Positions 20,102-32,427 of a DNA stretch of 64,000 bases are shown here, in pieces (positions within the stretch are counted from its first letter, which is position 1; every line of letters starts with the position of its first letter). The stretch is from Geosiphon pyriformis. Its lineage: Eukaryota; Glomeromycota; Glomeromycetes; Archaeosporales; Geosiphonaceae. The notes under the pieces were generated by a model. The model was not told the origin of the DNA, ran no database searches, and saw nothing but the letters and a program-made list of their open reading frames with translations. The stretch covers positions 759,566 through 823,565 of the forward strand of contig JAAOMT010000697.1 of NCBI GenBank assembly GCA_016748015.1, given 5' to 3'. The translations under genes were made by a program, and so were the position numbers.

Positions 20102-20912
20102 TATTGATTTACGAGTGAGATCTAAACACCACCTAGAGAAATACATCAACAACAGTGATCTAAACTAGGCATAAATCATGCACTTTCTACACATGACCAG
20201 CCATTTGGGCCAATCAGAATAACACTAAGCACCTATATGAACTGAGACTGAATCACCAATTCCTGAAAAAAACAAACAAGACTTGCGAAGCCCAAAACAA
20301 ATGCCAAATGCCTCAGCAATACCCAGCAACCTAATAACACCCACAGAAAGGAGCAAAGACAACCCAAAAACCAATATCAGAGCTGAACCATCAGGTAGAA
20401 TTAAGCCATTCATTTCCATAAAAGCATAATGCTTTGTATGGACCAACCAGACTTTATCCCTAAAAGCCAGACAGAAAGTGCACAGAAAATTTACGACCTT
20501 CAAACTCATGATTTTGGGATTACCAAACACAGACACTGCCTTTCAAATTCATCCATCAAATACAAAACCTTTGCAAAGAGCAGTATACACATTAACATTG
20601 AATGCACAGGATGAAAATAACTAAAACACATAAAAAGACAATTGAAAAAGACCAGAAAGCACTCTCCAAGCATCCGCATGGGTATCCAACAAATGGCAAC
20701 AAGCAGAGTCATTAGCCACACAAAAAAAGACATGATTTGACACCTTAATATTTCCACAAAATAAGCAAATCACACTAGAGTAAAGTCTGCTGTATAGCCA
20801 TTTCCAGACAGCCACAGGTAGCTGATAATACAAAGCTTTCATAAAATAAGTATGGGCACCAGATGAAAACTTACTGGTAAAACCAACATTTATATGCAAA
20901 TCAGGATGCCAA
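20102..20912 (-). mobile_element. 5'-truncated LINE (3' end of ORF2 and 3' UTR), L20
   Basis: The - strand translation starts at HPDLHINVGFTS, a point that corresponds to the VWHPDSH region after RNase H in LINE-2, and continues through the zinc-finger-like CLFCGNIKVSNHVFFC (20700-20765) to the C-terminal end FFSGIGDSVSVHIGA near 20225. At least one stop and frame changes occur (open pieces 20621-20899, 20506-20757, 20225-20536). The 3' UTR (20102-20224) carries the same 120-base terminal region as the other LINEs. A 5' truncation is typical of target-primed reverse transcription. Confidence 0.85.
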
Positions 20913-21650
20913 TATTATTATTATTAAATTTTTTAATATTATTACTTTTTTTACTTTTTTTTAAAAATTAAAACATTAATATTATTAAAACCCAAGTTTT
21001 TTATCTTTTTTTTCAAATTTATTATGTATTTATATTATTAATAATATTAAAATTAAACAAAAAAAATTTGATTTTATTGAATAAAATATTAAAATAACTA
21101 AAAAATAAAAAAAAACTATTTTTATAAAAAATCACTTTTTAAAAATTTTAAAACAAAAAAAAATTTAGTAATTTATTTTAATATTTAATATTTTTATAAA
21201 ATATAATCTACAAAAAAAAGAATATTATTAACAAAAATATAAATAAAAATAACAAATAAAAAAATTTAGAAAAAAATTATTTATTTTTCAAAATTTTTAA
21301 AATATTATATTGTTATATTATAAAAAATAAATAAAAAATAACAAATAAAAATTTAAATAATAATAATATATTAAAGATTTTGGCAATTTATAAAAAATAA
21401 AATTATTAATTATATAATTAAAATATTGATTAATATTAAAACTAAATTTAAATATATTTACATAATTAATTAAAAACTTATTTTAAATGTTAAAAAAATC
21501 TTATTTCAATAATAATAAAAATTAATTCAATATTTTTTGTTAACTTATTTATTAATAAAAATTATCAAAAAAATACAATTTTATTGTTTTTATATATTGA
21601 TGTATTTCAAATTTAAAAAATTGTTTTATAAATTGTGATTATAATCTTAA
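20913..21650. other. AT-rich intergenic stretch
   Basis: About 740 bases of very AT-rich sequence with no credible ORF, RNA gene or match to the named repeats that I can see. From about 21650 base composition rises toward the promoter of the next gene. Confidence 0.6.
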
Positions 21651-21981
21651 ACCCCGGTTTTTGGGTAATATAATTATTATTTTGCAATATAATGGATAAC
21701 ATCACAGATATTTAATGATTCTTTTCATATTTGATTGTAGGTTTAATTTCTCAGGAAAACGTGATACCTATTGATTACTCCATTGGTTACACGGGTGAAA
21801 GGTTGCAAAATGTATCAGGTATTCTCTACCCGATACAACTCTAGCAAATATCTAGTATGTGATCCCTTCATATCAGATATAACTATTTAATATCAGTATT
21901 CAATAATTCAGCCCCCGTTTTCAAGAAGTTCGTCCTCATCCAGCCAAAAGGGAAATTTTTATAGGACCGTTTCTTTCACCA

Positions 21982-21989
21982 TATAAATA
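21982..21989 (+). promoter_or_regulatory. Candidate TATA box of the MED13 gene
   Basis: TATAAATA at 21982-21989, 51 bases before the ATG, within a leader that is less AT-rich than the intergenic DNA. Spacing would leave a short 5' UTR. In so AT-rich a genome a chance match is possible. Confidence 0.45.
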
Positions 21990-22039
21990 CTTCACTAACA
22001 AGTTATTAACAAATTCACTCTTTGGACACCATAATAAAC

Positions 22040-25000
22040 ATGACTTCCCTTCAAAGTTCAGCAAACTCGAACAGAACCAAACTTGTAGATTCTTTAAACA
22101 CCAATATTCTATCATTGGTACGGTTCATTCATGTTTTCAAGTTATATATTGTCCTTTTTTTCGATTGACGAAATTCCCATTTTCGACTTACAACTAATTA
22201 ACGTTTTGGTACTTGCTTAGGCTGGAATCACAAGTATTGGATGGCGAAAGTATACTTATACTTGTAGTTCTGAACAACTCCGAACGTTTGCAAGTTCTGT
22301 TTCTCAATTAAAGCGCCGCTTCGAAGCATACAACTACACACAACGAAACTCAGATACGCTTAGTTTAATTCAAGACCCAATAATAATGAACCAAATTCGA
22401 CTTTTGAACCGCCGAATACCTTGCGTATGGAGATATGCTGACAATTCAACAACAACAACTACTCAGGAAACATCGAAAAATTTTGCACCAAATAAAGTTC
22501 GTTCAAAATCACAACTTGAATTGATTTTTTCACAATCCAATGAAGGGATTGAAACAGAAATTACAAGGGAGTTATGGTTATTTTGGTTGAATCATGAAGA
22601 GAAACCTGAAAATATTGATAACTTGGAAGGGTTAGAAGGTTTGTCTTGAACATAACTTTTTTTTCAATAAAACGCATACATATTAAAAACCTTCATTTCG
22701 TTTAAATGATTCATACGCTTATCAAAAAATAGATTCATCACTCGGTGATTGCAGCTTTTCATGGCAGCAATTAGACTCCCCACCATTGGAATATGAATTA
22801 TTTATAAAAGCATTTAGAAACTTAATTGGCCGGTAAGTTTTTTTCAATCACTTATTAATAACCCTTCATAAAATAATAATGTACACTTGCCTATGCTTGA
22901 ATCCTGGGATGTTAAATCTCGGTCATTGACGTTTCATTAGTCGATTGGTATGCTTTAGCAGCATACTTTTTATAATAGTTCTTATGAACAATCGAGAACT
23001 TAATGCTCCAAGGGAGGTTAATGGCTTTCGCTAATCGCCTCAATAAATTGGATAATGCTTTTTTTATATATTTATTTATTAAAAAAACCCTTTAGCAGAC
23101 AAATACCATACATATTTACGAGATCGTTTGATATTCCTTTCATCATAATTTGATCCTAAAAATTATTTTAATTTTTCAAACAAAGATCAATGATAAATCA
23201 AGGAGGAATTCCCCTCGGCGATTGGTACTCATTTCCTACATTGTCCACTAAAGTGGTTGACGATGGGTAAGTGATATTTGACCTTTCAAAGTTGACTGGA
23301 AGATTAAATTGCTTTATAAATTATAATCGTTTCGTCTAAATTAATATGCTTTTCATTAAATTCATTTTAATTATAACCAAAAATATCTAGTATCCTATCT
23401 TGTAAATTTGATTTGCACCTTTCATCAACAAACCTTATATTTCAACCAGTCGTGAAATATCGAAAAATCCGGCTGCTTCAAGACTCCGATCTTAAAGCCC
23501 CTTCAAGTTCCCGAGTTCTCTTGGCTCCTTCTGGTTTAGAAGCAGAACTTTTACCTGATAATCATATTTCACATGAGAACGCAGCGGCTATTTTCGCCGA
23601 GTTTTATGAATTCTTCAAATTTGACATATTAAATTCAATTGAAGCTATGGATCCATCTCTTCCTGGTCTTGTTAAGGTGAGGTTAACCGATGGAACCTTC
23701 CAAAGAGAAGTACCTTACCCGGCAAGGTATATTTACGTGATTGTCGGCAGCCCGGCCACTCATAACGAAGGAATCATACCCGGAATCGGAAAACGTATCA
23801 CTGCGTTAGATAAAATGTCTGGACAACCAGGAAACTGGCTTTTAAGTTCAATAGAAAGGAATACTCTGCCTGAGAACGATATTGAATGGTGGAATTTTAG
23901 CAATTATATAAAAAGTGTTGATAGCCGAAATCAATCGCAGCAGCATTTACATCGAAATTCTAAAGAAAACAATATGATCTCATCTCACACATTATATTCC
24001 TCAGTACCAGAAACCACAATGACCCCAAATACACCTGGGCTTGCGAATGACTCTTCAAATTCACCCGGAAAACCACAAACTCCACAAATGAAAACCTCTA
24101 CTACTTCACAACCTGCTGCGCATGATACATATCCATCACCCCCAGATGGGCTCAATTCTTCTACACGTGAATATACATCATTTATATCTCCTGATATAAT
24201 TCCTACTGTTACTGAGGATGTCCTTGGTTCTCTACCAGAGCCAGCTCTTTTCATCCCAAATTATGAAACTTATTATGATGACGTGGACAAAAAAATTACT
24301 GAGGATGATTTCGACAAAGATTTTACTGATCAAGATTTTGACTTTTTTGCTTCCAATCACGAGGTTTGTAAATGATATTTAATAAATTAATGAATATGAA
24401 AAAATAATAAATTAGAGTTTTTTTTTTTACTTTGAAAAAATAAATCAAAATTCAGGCACCACCACCCACAAGTGTCAATCATTCTACACCAACTCCCGAA
24501 CTTCCTGGATCAGTTCGTGCAGAGGACCTTTCTAATGAAACACCTGGAGGACACCAATGCCTTACTCCGTTGAATTGCCCTCATTCAACTCCTGACCTTT
24601 CATATATTGTGCAACCAACTAAAAATCCTCTTGTACCTCCTCGATGGGCCCCTTTAATATTTCCTCATATCGATGAATCTAAATATATCAATCCTCAAAT
24701 ACCCTATCATCATTCTCTCAACGCATATTCGATGTCTTCCATTCAAATCTCGATCCCGTCATCTAATTCCTCCAAAAGGAAGCATTCTGATGTTTATCAA
24801 CCCGATTACCGCCCAGCATTTTTGCCAAAAAGAAAAAAGGCTAAAACTGAAAAGAAAAATAAAACTATTGAAACGGAAAACAGTGATACTGAACAAGAAA
24901 ATCAAATGGACGAGGAAATCGACTCTGACTTTTCGAACGACCGTGAGGAAAGCGATAGCTCATCATCCTACTTATCCTTGAGCGAATTTGAAGAAGAAAT

Positions 25001-27698
25001 TGATAACGAAAGTGATACCTCCGAATTCAATCAAGACGATTATGAAGATGAAAACATTGATCGATTTATGGACTATATTAATTGTGCAAGATTCTTTATG
25101 TTATGGGATAACTTTGACAAAATCAGAGACAAGAAATTCACACCTCTTGTCCAAATTACTCCTAATGAACCTCTTGCGAAAAAGGCTGCCTATATATTGC
25201 GTGACCATATTGTGTTTGGTTCTTATCCTTTTGCTGGTGAACACTTAGAAGGTGGTGAAACTACACGCAAGATTAAAGAAAGACAAAGTCGCCTCAAGGA
25301 AGCATTCGATGATGGTGAATAGGGATTATACAATAATAAAGGATGTTTCTAGATTATAGTCTGAATCATTTCTAACTTTAATTTTTTTTTAGAATTACCA
25401 ACTTTTGCCGCGTATCCTAGCGAAGTCAAATCAATAATACAAAGACTGAAGCTGGTTTTGAATGACATACCGAACTCCTTCCCAAAGTCGGGTGATAATT
25501 TGCAACTTTGCGTGAAAGGCCCTCTCAAGATGATAGAGTATTGCACTTTAAATGGTAATTTATTTTCATGAAGTAACCTGAAATTTTCATCTATTTAAAG
25601 ATTTATTTATTTTAAAAAAAAATGAAATTACAGAGCAACATCGATATTCAAACACCAAATTCTCGGTTAAGACAAAACAGCCAGAACCTAATTATCAAAT
25701 TCTACCCTCACCAAATTTGGTTGTTGGTTTCAAGGGTCAATATCATATGGAAGTCTCCACCGACCAGTTGAGATTTTGGGAACGGCACAAACTCGAACCG
25801 CCCGAGGGCAAGAAAAAAATTAGTTATTTCGCTCTATATCCAGAATGTGAACAACTCCGACCTCGAGTATCATCATTCTTTAAAAACATTAGCAGAACTT
25901 ACAAGGTTTGAATTTTTTGAGATTTAATAAAAGGCAAATTATATGGGCCTAACATATTCCCATCTCATATAGAGTTGTGAGCTTGGTACCCATTGTTCGG
26001 AGAAAATGAAGAAAATTGAAGATGGGTTGATACCAGTTAAATTGTTACCAGGCAAGTATAAGTAATGATCGGGTAACAATGGATATTATTTTTTTTTAAC
26101 GCGAATCATTCATCTTTTTTTCTTCTTTGTTCATAGCTATCCATAATAAATCGGATACTCGTCGAGCTCTGGAAAGTTATGAATTCCTGTGTGACGAACT
26201 TGGTAATACCTCGAGTTCTCACTGAAAAATACTCGATCAAGATTTCTATACCTTGCTAGAACACAAGTTTTACTTATTATTTCCTTCTCATAGGTCTGAA
26301 GTTGAGCGAGATTCTTAGAGCCAAAAAGAAGAACAAGGAGTTAAACCACATTTTGATTTATATGATCAGTCCTTTCACACATCCGACCGCCTATTTCGAT
26401 TTGTGTAAGCTGTTCGCAAAGCTACAATCACATCTAAAGGAACACCTAAAAAAATTCCCCGGTGATGTCCAACTGTCCGAGTATGTCGTATTACAGATAG
26501 TGCCGATTGATCACGTAATTAAATTTAGTACGAACGGAGGTACTCATAAAAAAGGTCTCATGGACATAGCATTTTCGGTCTACACTCGAGCAGCAGTAAG
26601 TGTTTTCTTTCATTTACAAAATTTTATACATTTTTTATTTAAAGATTTCCCAGAATAATCATATTAAAATGATGTAATAACATTACTATAAATCTTAACA
26701 GCTTCCCAACGAATACGTTCCTCCGTATTTGTTGCCATATCCAGCCCCGGTCAATATAAATTTCCAATTATCTGAAAAACTGCCATCTCGTGAGGAACTC
26801 GTAGAAACTGGAATCTCGCTTCATATTGCCTATGGCTACACCCCCGATAGACGTTGGCTAACAAGCGTTTTTACTGACAATGTCGGTAATGTACTTTTAA
26901 CAAGTACATTGCCATTGAGGGTTAATAATATTGTGGTAAATTTGCGAAAAAAACTGGTGAAGATTTTTTGTCGGAAAAAAACGAAATTTACATAAATTCA
27001 TAAAATCTTTTGTTCTAGGTCCCACTTCGACCCTTGTTCGAGGAGGTATGGAAACGAGCTCGGGAGTTAAAGGAAGGATTAGATGGGTGTCTTCAAATTG
27101 TCATTTGCAAATTCGGTGAGATGAAAATCGAAGAGCGAACAAGTAAGCAGTTTCAAGGTTCCTCAAATTGGTTGAAAATTAAAACTATATTTTTAATCTT
27201 TTTTACAATTTTCTAATTTAATAGCATGGTTGAATATAACAGAGGCAATGGCGCCAATTATCTCTGTTGGAATGAACCCGTCTTTCTGCCCAGTCGATGT
27301 GTCCCACGAAGACACAGCTAAAGTATACGGAATGGTACTTAACCATCCTATTCCACATAAAGGGTTTCGACCTGCTGCAAGTGGTTATTTACTGGAAGTG
27401 GCTTCCGACAGGGGACCACTTTCAACTTTGGAGGTAATGTCTACGATCAAACTTAAAATCTTGAAAAAACCCAATTCATTTTTCTAAATTCCCACATCTC
27501 TGTCTGATCATACAGGTTCATCTGCTTCACAGGCCAAATAGCACTGATAAAGGTGCCTTCCTTATGCTCTGGGAAATTCTCCGAGAGTTGCACGCCCTTT
27601 CTCGCCTAGATACTACTCCAATCAAGAACAATTGTTTACCGATACATCTCCTACTTGTCGAGCGATTGACCAGAGGAATGCTTGGCATAGCAATGTAG
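22040..27698 (+). CDS. MED13: Mediator of RNA polymerase II transcription subunit 13 (CDK8 module)
   Basis: Fifteen exons give an uninterrupted 1379-residue protein: 22040-22117, 22221-22638, 22733-22832, 23186-23266, 23391-24363, 24456-25314, 25393-25554, 25634-25905, 25973-26051, 26137-26202, 26294-26595, 26702-26935, 27019-27142, 27225-27433, 27516-27698. Phases agree throughout. The N-terminal Med13 domain covers about 1-340 (VRLTDGTFQREVPYPARYI near 320); the middle is low complexity with a basic patch PKRKKAKTEKK (about 675) and acidic runs to 750; about 1030-1379 is the Argonaute-like MedPIWI region, with LPSREELVETGISL, DNVGNVLLTSTLP, ISVGMNPSFCPVD and the end ERLTRGMLGIAM. Length is close to yeast Srb9 (about 1420). 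Med13 links the CDK8-cyclin C-Med12 kinase module to core Mediator. Intron 9 has a GC donor (GCAAGT); donors of introns 5 and 8 are GTTTGT/GTTTGA. Confidence 0.93.
22941..23041. ncRNA. Candidate structured RNA inside MED13 intron 3
   Basis: Intron 3 (22833-23185) is 353 bases against 67-124 for the other thirteen. Within 101 bases it contains TCGATTG (22941-22947) pairing with CAATCGA (22989-22995), enclosing GTATGCT/AGCATAC (22948-22954 with 22960-22966, 5-base loop) and GTTC/GAAC (22978-22981 with 22986-22989, sharing one base with the outer stem). Next comes GAGGTTAATGGC paired with GCTAATCGCCTC (23014-23025 with 23030-23041, 4-base loop, 10 of 12 pairs counting G-U). No C/D or H/ACA boxes are convincing, and it matches no spliceosomal RNA I know. 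Strand is undecided. Confidence 0.35.
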
Positions 27699-27754
27699 AT
27701 TAACAATGGTGTGCTAATTTTGGTATCAAAGATAGCAATGTATATATAATTTAA

Positions 27755-27760
27755 AATAAA
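27755..27760 (+). terminator. Candidate polyadenylation signal of MED13
   Basis: AATAAA 57 bases after the TAG stop. Fungal poly(A) signals are loose and AT-rich DNA yields many chance matches; position makes this the best candidate. Confidence 0.4.
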
Positions 27761-28243
27761 ATGCTATCTCGTAATAAGATCTTGTATTGTATTCCAAATG
27801 TTAACATGATGATTCGTTTTATTAAGCTATCGTATCTTCATTCCGCGAATCTGGTTATATGATATTACCAAAGGAATTTTTCGAGGGTGAGCCAACGAGA
27901 GACATTTCTGTCAGCCATTTTGAGATTCTCCTCAGCCCTCTTCTGACAAATATACTCTGATTAGTCTTAACCAAATTATAGTTCGCTACGTTCTTTGCAA
28001 GAAGCTACTAACGTGATCCAGAGATAAGGTAACCCCAAGGGCCTAAAACTCTATTGGCCTAGCCTCCTGATTTTCAACTTTTTTTTACCTTCAATTGTGT
28101 CACCAGAAATTATCGGCGGTAATGTGATCAGCCCCGAGGTTACATGAAGCGTAGATCGCCCCCGATATATCAGATAAACCAAAAAAATATGGCTGTAGGA
28201 CAGTCATATTTTTCATATTTTTCCTCCTAAGAGGTTTAGAGAA
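27761..28243. other. Intergenic region between MED13 and SNRPD3
   Basis: About 480 bases of more balanced composition than the transposon deserts (for example 28020-28170), so probably the promoter and leader of the next gene. No ORF, tRNA B-box or clear TATA box was found. Confidence 0.5.
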
Positions 28244-28792
28244 ATGTCAATCGGGGTACCCATCAAACTTTTACACGAAGCTCAAGGTCATGTTGTAACG
28301 CTCGAGTTAAACAATGGCACTGTATACAGAGGAAAATTATCGGAGGGTAGGTTTTGTTTTTATTGTAAAAAGTTATCCAACTCATCCCAACTTAATGATT
28401 CGCTGTTTCACGGATCTTTACAAAAGCTGAAGATAACATGAACGTGCAACTCCGTGAAATCACGGTTACTGCTCGTGACGGACGTGTCTCACAGTTAGAC
28501 CAGGTGTATATTAGAGGATCGCATGTTCGCTTCTTCATCGTACCTGATATGTTGAAAAACGCACCAATGTTTAAAAAGATAGGCCCAAACGCAATGAAGG
28601 GTAGAGGCATTGGATTAGGAAGAGGAAAGGCTACCGTTGCCCGAGCGCAAGGTTTGTTCCAAGATCCTTTATTGTTAAAAAATAAAAGGCTATTAATTTT
28701 GAACTTTGATTTCCTTTATCAAAGCGAGGGGTGGACGTGGGAGAGGTTTTCGCGGTGGTCCAAGAGGGCTTCCACGCGGGGGTCGCCCATAA
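28244..28792 (+). CDS. SNRPD3: Small nuclear ribonucleoprotein Sm D3
   Basis: Three exons, 28244-28346, 28427-28651 and 28725-28792, encode 131 residues (human Sm D3 has 126). The start [20 protein letters not shown] and the Sm1 motif up to [14 protein letters not shown] are typical of D3. Sm2 follows with [20 protein letters not shown] near 60-80, then an RG-rich tail ([19 protein letters not shown]) usual for Sm D3 and known in the family as a site of arginine methylation. Both introns are in phase 1; donors GTAGGT and GTTTGT, acceptors AAAAG and CAAAG. Sm D3 forms, with six other Sm proteins, the ring on U1, U2, U4 and U5 snRNAs. The gene is 545 bases downstream of MED13 on the same strand. 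Confidence 0.96.
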
Positions 28793-29999
28793 AAAACGCT
28801 CAAGAGTCAACTTGGCAACAGAAATCCAGGCTCAGCATAATAGTGTTTGGTTAACTGGATCAATCATGTTCAATTGACTACAAAATCTGCTCAAAGATAT
28901 TATATTGGAAGATGAAGAGATATTTGCTCTTAGAAGCGTCATATATTATGTAAACAGGCTTGTCTTTTTTTGCTTTTAATTGTATTTTCTAAAAAATCTA
29001 TAGCTGTTTTCCAATATTTAGGTTGTTTCCATCTATTTCCCACGATTTTTCTGGAAACAATCGTACTTTTTGTCAAAATTTTTTTGGTCCAATCTGAATT
29101 CCCGATTGGCTGCTAAGTGAGATCTAACTTAAATGTCGGAAAGGGAGCTGAACATAAAATATTTCAAAAATGATACTTTCATTGAAGAGGTATTTTTTAC
29201 TATTTCTGTTTAAATTTTGGTTCAAAAATTTTTATCGATAAAAAACGGTTAAATTTTGTCAGTTTTCGACGTTAAACTTATCTATCAAGCGAGAGGAGAG
29301 GTTTTATGGTGATCAATGAGGGCTTTTGCATGATGATTATCTGTTGATTTTAAAATGTATTCATGAAATAAAAATATAATTGAATTTCACAATTTAATAT
29401 TATGAATTGATAAAAAAAAATTGGTACAAATATTATGCATGTAATTTTAATTTTCATTCAACTTTCATTATGAATTATTTTTCTACTAAGTTTTTAAACA
29501 AAGTATTATAATTCAATTTGGTTTTATGTAATTTTTAATAAAAATTAATTAATATGGGTCATGTTTTTAAGTTTAAAAATAAAAAAAAACCTGAATACTT
29601 ATAATATTAAAATTATATAATTGAATAAAATGTTAATTATTATTAAAAATCTTTAATTTTATGATTACAATTAAAGCAAAAAGTAAAAAAGTTTTAAACA
29701 TTATTTTTTTTATAATAACTAATAAAATTTTAACAAAAGAAAATTTTTTTATTATAAAACAGCTAAACAAAATATTTTGGCAATATTTCTTTTAAATATT
29801 GATAATAAAAAACTGTCTTTGGTAATTTTTAAAGCATTTTTCTTTATCTTTAGCTAGTAATTCTTTTTTAATTATAGTTTTTTCGAAAAAACACATTAGA
29901 GTTAGTTTTAATATTGTTTTTAAAAGTTCTAAAGTTTTTAACAATAGACTAATTAATAAACTAATATTATAATTTAAGAATTTATAAGAAGTATAAAAT
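28793..29999. other. Intergenic region downstream of SNRPD3
   Basis: The first 500 bases are of mixed composition and hold the 3' UTR; the rest grades into very AT-rich DNA. No coding frame above noise, no tRNA and no LINE or LTR match was recognised. Confidence 0.5.
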
Positions 30000-30770
30000 A
30001 ATTTAATTATTTAATCATAATATAATACAATAATAATTTACATAATAACAACTATTAAATAATATTAATAATAAGCAATATTTTATAATAACAACAATAA
30101 ACATTATTTAGAAATATCAAAAATAGAATATTATAATATATTTTTTCATAGAATTACAAATATATATTATATATATATAATAGTTTTAATATTAAGAAAA
30201 AAAAACATCTAAATATTTTTTATTTTTTTTGTTTAATTATTTTTTTAGTTTTTATTTTTTAAATAAAATTTTAATCAATTAAAAAAATCAATATTAAAAC
30301 TCAAATTACTATTGTAAATTTATTAAAAAACTTATTGTATCTCTTTATTAAATAAAGCTATTATTTATTAACTGAATTTTTTGAAAAAATAATTTCTAAT
30401 CAAAATTATTTACATTATTATTAATTAATTAAAGCTTTTTTATTAAAATTAGGAAAAACACAAAAAAATCATTAATATTTTGTGTTTTTAAATTAAAAAA
30501 ACACTTTAAATAATTACAAAAATATATTATAATAACAGCAAATAAATTTCAAATTAGTTTTTGGAAAAAAATATATAAATATACAATATAATCAAAATTT
30601 AAAAAAATTTACATTATAATATTAATAAAAAATCTTTAACATAATACAATTATTATTATACAACCAAAATTAAAAAACTTACAAAAGATTAATTATAATT
30701 AAATTAAGAATATTAATAATTAATATACCAAAAAAATGCTTTTATAATACTAATTTTTTTTGTTTTTATT
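30000..30770 (+). repeat. AT-rich dispersed repeat, copy R1
   Basis: Collinear with 41205-41880 in the same orientation. Shared strings include ATATATAATAGTTTTAAT (about 30172 and 41308), TTATTAAATAAA then CTATTATTTGTT/ATT (about 30345 and 41480), and AATATTAATAATTAATATACC (about 30710 and 41829). The similarity, interrupted by small indels, extends at least 600 bases, far more than expected from composition alone. No coding potential; it may be an old element mutated to near-pure AT. Confidence 0.6.
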
Positions 30771-31319
30771 CTTATTATTATTATTATTATTACTTTATAA
30801 AAACCAAAAACTTTAAAAAACAATAAAAATTATTTGTGTTTAATATTATTTTTTGTAATTTTAAATAAAATTTTAAATAAAATTTTTACAGTTATATTTG
30901 ATTTTTTTTTAATATAAATAATAACAACAATAATATGTTTTTTAAAATAAGCCAAAATTACTGATTATATTATCAAATATAATATTTTTTGGTATTGTTT
31001 TTAATAATATTTAGAAAACAATTTTTAGTTGTTAAAAGTTCTCTAAATAAGTAGTTTTTATTTTTGTGTCTAATATTATATTTAAAATCAAATTGGTTTT
31101 ATTGATTTTTTAGTTAAGTTATTGTTTGGTTTTATTAAATTTAAGTTAGTTTTAAAAAACAATATTAAGTTGTTTTATATAAATTTTGCTTTTAAAACTT
31201 TTTTAATTATTGTTATTAAAATTTTTATTGGTAATTTTTTTTTTAACTATACTTTAGATTATAAGTTTTTTATAATAGCTTTTGTTTTTTTTATTTTTAT
31301 TTTTTTTTTATTAAATTTA
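30771..31319. other. AT-rich stretch between R1 and LINE fragment L31
   Basis: Contains a (TTA)n run near 30775-30795 and an 80-codon open frame at 31122-31364 whose translation is almost only Phe, Ile, Leu, Asn and Lys, as expected from AT-rich DNA; it runs into the LINE tail. No gene is called. Confidence 0.5.
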
Positions 31320-32085
31320 ATGAGCAAAGTCCAAATACTGCCTAGTAACAATACATCAAAATAATAATCTATACTAGGTGTGAATCATGCTTTTACTACA
31401 CGTGACTAGTCATTCAAGCCAACCAGGACTACACTATATATTCACGGACATAGAAACCAAATTATCTATATCTGAAAAAAACTAATAGGAACTATGCAAC
31501 CCAAAACTAACACCAAATGCATTATTAATACCAAGCAGTCTAATCACATAGGCCAAAAGCATTGATATGCCACCAGACACTGAGACAAAAATTGAACTAT
31601 TACAAGAGATCAAACTGTGTTTTTCCATAAAAGCTTGATACTTAGAGTAGACCAGCCAAATATCATTCCTAAAAGACAAGCACAAACTGTGAACAAATTC
31701 AACCACCTTATCAGATACAGTTTTAGAGTCATCAAAGCAGGAAGCGGCCTCCTAGTACCAATTTACAAGCACAAAACTTTTGCACAAAGAAGCAACCAGA
31801 CCCAAATCAGTCAAATGATCAGATAACATTTGTAACACAAGAGATAAGGCATGGAATAGACCAGAAACAACTCTCCAAGTAGAAGCAAAATCAATAAACA
31901 ATTGGAGCTAAACAGCTGCATCAAATGCACAAGAGAACACATAGTCTGACACTTCAACATCATCACAATACAAACACACTACACTGAGATAACATTTATT
32001 ATAGAGACATTTGTGAACAGCAACAAGCAGTCTATGATGTAAAGCTTTCATAAAATAGAAACAAGAGCCAGCAGAATAGTGATTT
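31320..32085 (-). mobile_element. 5'-truncated LINE (3' end), L31
   Basis: - strand translation begins near YFMKALHHRL at about 32050, has CLYCDDVEVSDYVFSC near 31935-31985 and ends in the open piece 31482-31706 (FVHSLCLSFRNDIWLVYSKY). The 3' UTR 31320-31480 contains GTCCAAATACTGCCTAGT and TGTGAATCATGC. It matches L20 and LINE-2 in order and lacks everything upstream, so it is a dead 5'-truncated copy. Several TAA/TAG codons interrupt it. Confidence 0.8.
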
Positions 32086-32305
32086 TTTATTTGCTATTAT
32101 ATTTTATAATATTTTTTTAAATACATTTTTTAATAATATTAAAAATATTTTTAGTGTTTTTGGTATTGTTGCTTTGATTAAATTAAAGTTTATTAATTTA
32201 TAATAATATTCTATTGTTTATTTTAAGAACTTTTTTTTGCAGTTGTTATTCTTGCTAATTGGTTTATATTAATTAAAAAAAATAGTATTAGAATTTTTTT
32301 TTTAT
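32086..32305 (+). repeat. AT-rich repeat segment between two LINE insertions
   Basis: TTAATAATATTAAAAA followed by TTTTTGGTA and ATTAAAGTTTA recurs at 42250-42330 in the same orientation and, inverted, at about 50560-50740. These three places define part of the same AT-rich repeat family as R1/R2. LINE-2 begins at its right end. Confidence 0.5.
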
Positions 32306-32427
32306 TAACATTTAACGAGCGAAGTCCAAACACTGTCTAGTGCAATACATCATATAAATGATCTAAACTAGGTGTGAATCATGCATTATTCACACATGAC
32401 CAGCCACTCGGACCAATCAGGACAACA
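32306..32427 (-). repeat. LINE-2 3' UTR with terminal hairpin
   Basis: Holds GTGTGAAT (about 32370) and ATTCACAC (about 32386), a perfect 8-base inverted repeat, within a 120-base terminal region recognisable at all LINE 3' ends here. A stem at the 3' end would suit recognition by the element's own reverse transcriptase. Confidence 0.6.

Noticed and set aside
23985-24254. Antisense 89-codon frame in MED13 exon 5
   Set aside because: It is the shadow of a coding exon; no domain, and the sense strand is continuous with Mediator subunit 13.
28000-28200. tRNA-like or snRNA-like patch upstream of SNRPD3
   Set aside because: More GC-rich with small stems, but no B-box, no Sm site or snRNA signature; more likely promoter and leader.
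31122-31364. 80-codon Phe/Ile-rich frame, membrane-protein-like
   Set aside because: Composition follows the AT-rich DNA, it runs into a LINE tail, and has no homologue pattern.
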